A DNA stretch of 41,041 bases from Nannocystaceae bacterium. Lineage in GTDB: Bacteria; Myxococcota_A; Polyangia; Nannocystales; Nannocystaceae. Position 1 is the stretch's first letter. Each line of letters opens with the position of its first letter. Under the pieces are notes generated by a model. The model was not told where the DNA came from, searched no databases, and saw only the letters and a program-made list of their open reading frames with translations. This document shows, in pieces, positions 35,234 through 41,041 of the stretch. Position numbers and translations under genes: made by a program. The stretch is from assembly GCA_019694555.1 (NCBI GenBank), contig JAIBBS010000062.1, forward strand, positions 1-41,041. Direction: 5' to 3'.

Positions 35234-35406
35234 GTGCGGGCGCCGACGGTCCGTCGCACGCGACGGGGCAACGGGGAACGCGGTGAGAACCCGCGACTGT
35301 CCCGCAGCGGTGAGCAGGAACGAAGGTCGCACGATGCACTGGGCGAGCAGCGCCTGGGAAGCGCGACCGTAGGAAAGACCTCTGCCTGCAAGTCCGAACA
35401 CCCGCC
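35234..35406 (+). ncRNA. Cobalamin riboswitch aptamer
   Basis: Plus-strand leader with the conserved blocks of the B12 riboswitch in order. A hairpin CCGTCG/CGACGG is followed by GGGGAACGCGGTG (35273-35285), then GAACCCGCGACTGTCCCGC and AGCGGTGAG (35286-35314), the receptor for the B12 box. Next are GCACTGGG (35336-35343) with CGCCTGGGAAGCGC (35351-35364), and finally GCAAGTCCGAACACC (35388-35402). GCGGG (35236-35240) can pair with CCCGC (35401-35405) as the closing P1 helix. The motif direction fixes the strand as plus. The RNA binds adenosyl- or methylcobalamin and normally reduces expression of the gene after it. The first gene downstream on this strand is the lipoprotein at 35561, not the TonB operon. 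The promoter for this RNA was not identified. Confidence 0.88.
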
Positions 35407-35409
35407 GTC

Positions 35410-35437
35410 GACCCCGTGCCTTCGCGAGGTGCGGGTC
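35410..35437 (+). promoter_or_regulatory. Hairpin directly after the riboswitch aptamer
   Basis: GACCC-(C)-GTGCCT, loop TCGCG, AGGTGC-GGGTC: an 11-pair stem with one bulge and two G-U pairs. It begins four bases after the aptamer and has no U-tract. It may be part of the expression platform. The remaining leader (35438-35560) has a palindrome TCCACGTGGA and a weak GGAG, but no other gene or clear terminator. Confidence 0.4.
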
Positions 35438-35560
35438 CATCGTCCCCGGTCCACGTGGATGGCCGGCGGCGTCCCGGCGCGGTCGCGTCGGGCGCGGGGT
35501 TCATCCTCCGGGGACGACGCACCGCTCCGCGCGCGACGGAGCGAGACGAGCACGCGTCCC

Positions 35561-36211
35561 ATGACCCCGATCCAGTCCTTCGTGCGCCGCCACGCGGCGC
35601 TTGCGTCCACCCTCACCCTCGCGTCGGCCCTGCAGGGCCTGGGCGCCTGCACCGGCGACGACGGCGATGCCGACGACGGCGCGAGCACCAGCAGCAGCGG
35701 CGAGACCTCTGCGAGCACCGGCACCACCGACGGCGGCAGCGACGACGCCGCGGGCAGCAGCAGCAGCGGCAGCGGCGTCGGCAGCAGCGACGGCAGCGAC
35801 ACCGGCACGAGCGCCGGCAGCGACTCGGGCAGCGACTCGGGCAGCACCGGGGCCGACTCCGGCAGCACCGGCGCGGCCGGCATCGCGATCGCCGGCGAGT
35901 GGGTCGACGACTTCGGCGGCAGCCACTCGATCACCGACGAGACCTGGACGCAGACCTACGGTCCCGACAGCTTCGGCTACACGTTCGCGAGCTACGACAA
36001 CGACGGCGGCGTCGTGATCGCGTCGAGCGACGACGACGGCACCTGGTCGCGCTTCGACTGGACCTTCGTCGACCAGACGCTGTGGTACTGCCAGACCGGC
36101 TTCGCCTTGCCCACGCAGCAAGACGCCGAGCAGACGCCCGCCGCGGATCCGAGCGATCCCGGAAGCGGCGGCTGCGGCGGCTTCAGCTGGAGCCGTCTGT
36201 CGCCGGCGTGA
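35561..36211 (+). CDS. Riboswitch-linked lipoprotein with a Trp/Cys-rich C-terminal domain
   Basis: 216 residues from ATG 35561. Signal peptide with perfect lipobox LGAC (Cys30). Residues 31-106 are a Ser/Gly/Asp/Thr linker, the low-complexity spacer usual in lipoproteins of Nannocystaceae-like bacteria. The C-terminal domain of about 110 residues has patterned aromatic motifs: 'GEWVDDFGGSHSIT', 'WSRFDWTF', 'LWYCQTGF' and 'GGCGGFSWSRL'. The two Cys (in WYCQ and GGCGG) may form a disulfide or bind a ligand. No named family is recognised. It is the only gene downstream of the cobalamin riboswitch on its strand, so cobalamin probably controls it. I infer a surface or periplasmic part in cobalamin or cobalt acquisition. 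The 3' end overlaps the convergent membrane-protein gene by 29 bases. Confidence 0.82.
   Translation: MTPIQSFVRRHAALASTLTLASALQGLGACTGDDGDADDGASTSSSGETSASTGTTDGGSDDAAGSSSSGSGVGSSDGSDTGTSAGSDSGSDSGSTGADSGSTGAAGIAIAGEWVDDFGGSHSITDETWTQTYGPDSFGYTFASYDNDGGVVIASSDDDGTWSRFDWTFVDQTLWYCQTGFALPTQQDAEQTPAADPSDPGSGGCGGFSWSRLSPA
35816..35845 (+). repeat. 12-base tandem repeat in the lipoprotein linker
   Basis: GGCAGCGACTCG occurs twice in tandem followed by a partial third copy, encoding Gly-Ser-Asp-Ser units. The repeat is in frame (12 bases), so copy-number change would alter linker length without a frameshift. Confidence 0.7.
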
Positions 36212-36752
36212 CCGGCAGATCCGGCGCGATGGTCGGCGGTCGCCCGGCCATCGCGCGGACGGTGTGCAGCAGCAGGCTGCCCAAGCCGATGCCCAGGCCC
36301 GCGACCACACCGGCGTCGACGATGCCGCGCCACGGCTGCGCCATGCGGCTGACGATCGCGACCAGGGCCGCGATGCCTGCGACCACGCTCCACGCGACCA
36401 CGCGACCGCGGCGGCTGGCGTGCAGCAGCGACATGCAGTAGGCCGGCGCCAGCAACAGCTGCAGCGGCGTGCCCTGCTGCGCCAACACCAGCGCGCGGGC
36501 GACCACGCGCGGCGAGAAGCGGCGGTGGAATCCCCGCAGGCCCTCGGCGTGGGCCATGAAACCGACCCAGCCGCCCAGCGCCAACCACTGCGGCCAGCTC
36601 AGGCCGGAATCGATGGCCTCGAGCGCGCGCGGGGTCAGCCGCACCAACGCCTGCGTCAGCAGCATCGCGACGCCGCCGATGCCCCAGCCGATCGCGATCG
36701 CCAGGCGCGTGCTGCGAGCGGTGGCGGGACCAGGTGCGGCGTCGCGGTGCAT
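36183..36752 (-). CDS. Multi-pass membrane protein of unknown function
   Basis: 189 residues with about five hydrophobic helices (near 17-37, 52-70, 86-108, 117-136, 145-163) and short loops. The N terminus is short and Arg-rich, the C terminus Pro/Thr-rich and polar. No conserved motif, transporter signature or enzyme residue was recognised. It stands alone on its strand between the riboswitch-linked lipoprotein (convergent, 29-base overlap) and mdh (divergent). A link to either is unproven. Confidence 0.75.
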   Translation of the reverse strand: MHRDAAPGPATARSTRLAIAIGWGIGGVAMLLTQALVRLTPRALEAIDSGLSWPQWLALGGWVGFMAHAEGLRGFHRRFSPRVVARALVLAQQGTPLQLLLAPAYCMSLLHASRRGRVVAWSVVAGIAALVAIVSRMAQPWRGIVDAGVVAGLGIGLGSLLLHTVRAMAGRPPTIAPDLPVTPATDGSS

Positions 36753-36794
36753 CGAGCTCGAGGGTGGACCGCGCGCGGCCGCGCCCCGGCGGCA

Positions 36795-36803
36795 AGGCTA
36801 GCA
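36795..36803 (-). promoter_or_regulatory. Extended -10 element for the membrane-protein gene
   Basis: TGCTAGCCT on the minus strand, identical to the extended -10 before the CpoB-like gene. No -35 match at 17 bases. The leader to ATG 36752 would be about 36 bases. Confidence 0.4.
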
Positions 36804-36881
36804 GGCCCGGCCCGTCCGCGGCCACGCGCGCTGCCCCACGTGCAGCGTCCCCCGCGCGGCCGCGCCGCGGGCGACACGCCG

Positions 36882-36890
36882 TGTTATACG
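36882..36890 (+). promoter_or_regulatory. Extended -10 promoter of mdh-sucC-sucD
   Basis: TGTTATACG (TG-n-TATACG) stands out in a GC-rich gap. It would start transcription near 36897, about 31 bases before ATG 36928, which has a good ribosome site (GGCAGGAG). No -35 match is seen, in line with an extended -10. Confidence 0.55.
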
Positions 36891-36927
36891 GGGCGCCCCG
36901 GTCGGCCGCCGGCCGGGCAGGAGCCGC

Positions 36928-37884
36928 ATGCCACGCCGCAACAAGATCACGATCGTCGGAGCTGGAAACGTCGGAGCCACCGCCGCGCACTGGGCAGTGC
37001 AGAAGCACCTCGGCGACGTGGTGCTGGTCGACATCAAGGAAGGCCTGCCGCAGGGCAAGGCGCTCGATCTGGCCGAGGCCTCGCCGGTGTTCGACTTCGA
37101 CTGCGAGGTCATCGGCGCCAACGACTACGACAAGACCGCCGGCTCGGACGTCGTCGTGATCACCGCGGGCGTGCCGCGCAAGAAGGACCCGGTCACCGGC
37201 AAGTTCACCAGCCGCGACGAGCTGGTCGAGATCAACCGCCAGATCGTCGGCGAGGTCACCCGTCAGGTCGCGTCGCGCTCGCCCGAGGCCGTGCTCATCT
37301 GCGTGAGCAATCCGCTCGACGCGATGTGCCACGTGATGCTGGCCGAGTCGGGCTTCCCGACCGAGCGCGTCATCGGCATGGCCGGCGTGCTCGACACCGC
37401 CCGCTACAAGTACTTCATCGCCCAGGCCCTGGGCGTCTCGGTCGAGGACATCCACGGCATGGTGCTGGGCGGCCACGGCGACACCATGGTGCCGCTGCCG
37501 ACGCACACCTCGGTCGGCGGCATCCCGCTCACCGAGCTGCTGCCGCAGGACAAGATCGACGCGATCATCACGCGCACGCGCAACGGCGGCGGCGAGATCG
37601 TCGGGCTGCTGGGCTACTCGGGCTACTACGCGCCCGCGGCCTCGAGCGTCGCGATGGTCGAGTCCATCGTGCGCGACAAGAAGCGCGTGCTGCCGTGCGC
37701 GGCCTACCTCAAGGGCCAGTACGGCTACAGCGACCTCTACATCGGCGTCCCCTGCGTGCTCGGTGCCAAGGGCGTCGAGAAGGTCATCGAGATGAAGCTC
37801 GGCGCCAAGGAGAAGGAGATGCTCGAGGTCTCGGCCAAGGCCGTGCGCGAGGTCGTGGCGCTGCTGCCCTACGGGAAGAAGTGA
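36928..37884 (+). CDS. mdh: Malate dehydrogenase (LDH-like type)
   Basis: 318 residues. Oxidises malate to oxaloacetate with NAD in the TCA cycle. N-terminal Rossmann motif [10 protein letters not shown] (11-20) and the acidic Asp ending strand 2 ('VVLVDI') indicate NAD preference. Substrate-binding Arg lies in 'GVPRKKD', in place of the Gln of lactate dehydrogenases. Further catalytic residues are Asp/Arg in '[10 protein letters not shown]' and catalytic His183 in GGHGDTM. It belongs to the tetrameric MDH group related to lactate dehydrogenase, not the mitochondrial-like group. It is followed 7 bases later by sucC, forming a TCA operon. Complete and with no oddities. Confidence 0.97.
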   Translation: MPRRNKITIVGAGNVGATAAHWAVQKHLGDVVLVDIKEGLPQGKALDLAEASPVFDFDCEVIGANDYDKTAGSDVVVITAGVPRKKDPVTGKFTSRDELVEINRQIVGEVTRQVASRSPEAVLICVSNPLDAMCHVMLAESGFPTERVIGMAGVLDTARYKYFIAQALGVSVEDIHGMVLGGHGDTMVPLPTHTSVGGIPLTELLPQDKIDAIITRTRNGGGEIVGLLGYSGYYAPAASSVAMVESIVRDKKRVLPCAAYLKGQYGYSDLYIGVPCVLGAKGVEKVIEMKLGAKEKEMLEVSAKAVREVVALLPYGKK

Positions 37885-37891
37885 TCCGCCG

Positions 37892-39984
<2,093 letters not shown>

Positions 39985-40004
39985 TCGCGACGGTGACCTC
40001 GGAC

Positions 40005-40035
40005 GCATCGCGGCACGTGCGCTGTGCCGCGATGC
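40005..40035 (+). terminator. Perfect 12-bp inverted repeat after sucD
   Basis: GCATCGCGGCAC, a 7-base loop (GTGCGCT), GTGCCGCGATGC. It lies 21 bases after the sucD stop. No T-run follows, so it could protect the mRNA 3' end rather than terminate by itself. Works with the second hairpin just downstream. Confidence 0.6.
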
Positions 40036-40042
40036 CCTGCAA

Positions 40043-40077
40043 CGGCGGCGGCTCGCCCACATCGTGGGCGGCCGCCG
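40043..40077 (+). terminator. Second hairpin of a tandem terminator
   Basis: A stem of about 14 pairs with one bulged T: arm CGGCGGCGGCTCGCCCAC (40043-40060), loop ATC, arm GTGGGCGGCCGCCG (40064-40077), then CTGTCGTTTG, a weak T-rich end. The rest of the gap to 40222 contains no recognised element apart from a possible extended -10 (TGCTACGCG, 40206-40214). Confidence 0.6.
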
Positions 40078-40221
40078 CTGTCGTTTGATCCCTGCGCCGA
40101 CCGAGGCCCATGGGCCCCGGAATCGCCCCGATCACCGGCCACGGCCACACGATCGATCCACGCGCTACGCGTGTTTCGCCAGGCTCGGGTCGTTGGCACG
40201 CGTGCTGCTACGCGCACGTGC

Positions 40222-41041
40222 GTGGGGATCACGGGGACCGCGAGCTCGAAGTCGTTCGTGCTGCTGTGCGCCGAGGACGACGACCTCGAGCTCGTGCGTT
40301 GGGTCGACGTCGCGCGCGCCCAGGGCCTCGCGCCCGAGGTCGTCACCGGCATCGAGCGCGACGACGAGCCGCTCGTCGACGCGCTGTCCGACGGCGAGCG
40401 CGGCCTGTTCGTGGTGCTGCGCAGCGACAACCTCGACGCCGCGCGGCTGCGCGAGATCAAGACCCTGTTCGCCCGCCACCGCCACCCGCACCAGCGCCTG
40501 ACCGCGATCCGCCTCGAGCGCGCGCCGCAGGCCGCGATCGCGCAGATCGCCGGCGAGCTGCGCACGCCCTCGCGGGCGCGCTCCGAGGTCTCGATGGTCG
40601 TGCGGCTCGACGACACCGGGCCGCAGCCGATCCTCGCGGTGCGCCCGCTCGAGCCGCCGACGATCGACTCGGCGCTGCTGCTGGCGCAGCAGGTCGCCGA
40701 GGCGGAGATCACCGAGCGCGTCGTCGCGGGCGATCACACCGAGCCGATGGCCGTCGGTGCAGCCGCGCCGGTGTCGACGCCTCCGCCGCGGCGACGTCGC
40801 GGCGCGCTGGGCCTCGCCGCCGCGATCGTGCTGGGTCTGGGCGGTGCAGCGGCGGCTGCGATCGCGCTGTCGAGCGGCAGCGAGGTGGACGCCAGTGATC
40901 GCGCGCCCAGCAGCCGCGTGACCGCCGTGGCCGCAGCCACGCCTGCCGCCACCGTGACCGTGGCGAGCGCGGCACCGCGACCGCCGTCGGCCCCCGCCGC
41001 GGTGCCCGTCGCGGCACCGATCGCCGAGCCGCCGCGCGAGC
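40222..41041 (+). CDS. Unrecognised membrane-anchored protein, 3' end outside the window
   Basis: The frame opened by GTG 40222 has no stop before the window ends, giving at least 273 residues. GTG 40258 is an alternative start. Residues 1-100 form a compact alpha/beta domain ('KSFVLLCAEDDDLELVRWVDVARAQGL', 'GLFVVLRSDNLDAARL', 'LFARHRHPHQRLTAIRLE') of unknown family. A segment around 115-175 follows, then an Arg-rich stretch (near 190) and one transmembrane helix (about 192-212), then an Ala/Pro/Val-rich periplasmic-type linker still running at the edge. Codon use has the strong GC3 bias of the other genes, and overlapping frames do not. A TGCTACGCG box ends 8 bases before the GTG, suggesting a nearly leaderless mRNA. 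No function is proposed. Confidence 0.7.
   Translation, partial: MGITGTASSKSFVLLCAEDDDLELVRWVDVARAQGLAPEVVTGIERDDEPLVDALSDGERGLFVVLRSDNLDAARLREIKTLFARHRHPHQRLTAIRLERAPQAAIAQIAGELRTPSRARSEVSMVVRLDDTGPQPILAVRPLEPPTIDSALLLAQQVAEAEITERVVAGDHTEPMAVGAAAPVSTPPPRRRRGALGLAAAIVLGLGGAAAAAIALSSGSEVDASDRAPSSRVTAVAAATPAATVTVASAAPRPPSAPAAVPVAAPIAEPPRE

Noticed and set aside
35234..35406. The cobalamin riboswitch as regulator of the TonB receptor operon (a btuB-like reading)
   Set aside because: The conserved blocks read 5'-3' on the plus strand, whereas the receptor operon is on the minus strand and starts on the other side. The receptor's plug and its PepSY partner fit a siderophore better, although a cobalamin substrate cannot be excluded.
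40110..40898. Plus-strand frame with a stop at 40898
   Set aside because: Its translation is Arg-rich and featureless. The frame starting at 40222, open to the window end, has proper codon bias, a domain-like N terminus and a transmembrane helix.

Overview
The window looks like a chromosomal segment of a very GC-rich predatory-type bacterium, most likely a myxobacterium (Myxococcota, perhaps Nannocystaceae). This placement is inferred from the extreme GC3, a 2590-residue TPR protein, a PAS/receiver hybrid kinase, Ser/Gly/Asp-rich lipoproteins and a Ku/LigD end-joining pair. No tRNA, rRNA, insertion sequence, CRISPR array or phage gene was seen.

Layout. 1-5953 (+): a coupled run of two von Willebrand A/BatA-type membrane proteins (the first cut by the window edge), a secreted serine esterase and an M48 metallopeptidase. 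5969-9117 (-): a PAS protein and a REC-PAS-PAS-HisKA-HATPase-REC kinase. 9270-10801 (-): an ECF sigma factor and Ku, divergent from LigD (10936-13590, +), which is coupled to a small alpha/beta hydrolase. 14353-22125 (+): the giant TPR gene. 22133-25531 (-): CpoB/YbgF-like lipoprotein, LysM protein and a short DprA. 25696-35075: a mixed-strand metallophore region with a small secreted protein, an IucA/IucC synthetase, a cyanophycin-synthetase-like ATP-grasp ligase, a polyamine aminopropyltransferase, a homospermidine-synthase-like enzyme, a PepSY membrane protein, a TonB-dependent receptor and a partner lipoprotein. 35076-35560: a control region with an operator-like palindrome inside a promoter, a second palindrome over a start codon, and a plus-strand cobalamin riboswitch. 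35561-36752: the riboswitch-linked lipoprotein and a convergent membrane protein. 36928-39984 (+): mdh-sucC-sucD. 40222-end (+): an unrecognised membrane-anchored protein running off the window.

How it fits together. The most interesting part is 25.7-36.2 kb. Two polyamine-building enzymes, one citrate/carboxylate-type (NIS) siderophore synthetase and one ATP-grasp ligase sit between uptake genes. No hydroxylase or acyltransferase for hydroxamate chemistry is present. I infer an undescribed polyamine-backbone carboxylate metallophore made and re-imported by this locus, with an iron-type repressor site in the uptake promoter. Facing away from the uptake operon is a convincing cobalamin riboswitch whose only downstream gene on that strand is a lipoprotein with a compact Trp/Cys-rich domain, a candidate new component of cobalamin or cobalt handling.

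The genes are packed tightly. Many neighbours share ATGA/GTGA/TGATG overlaps, implying translational coupling, and several promoters (TTG-N17-TA) lie so close to their start codons that nearly leaderless mRNAs are likely.
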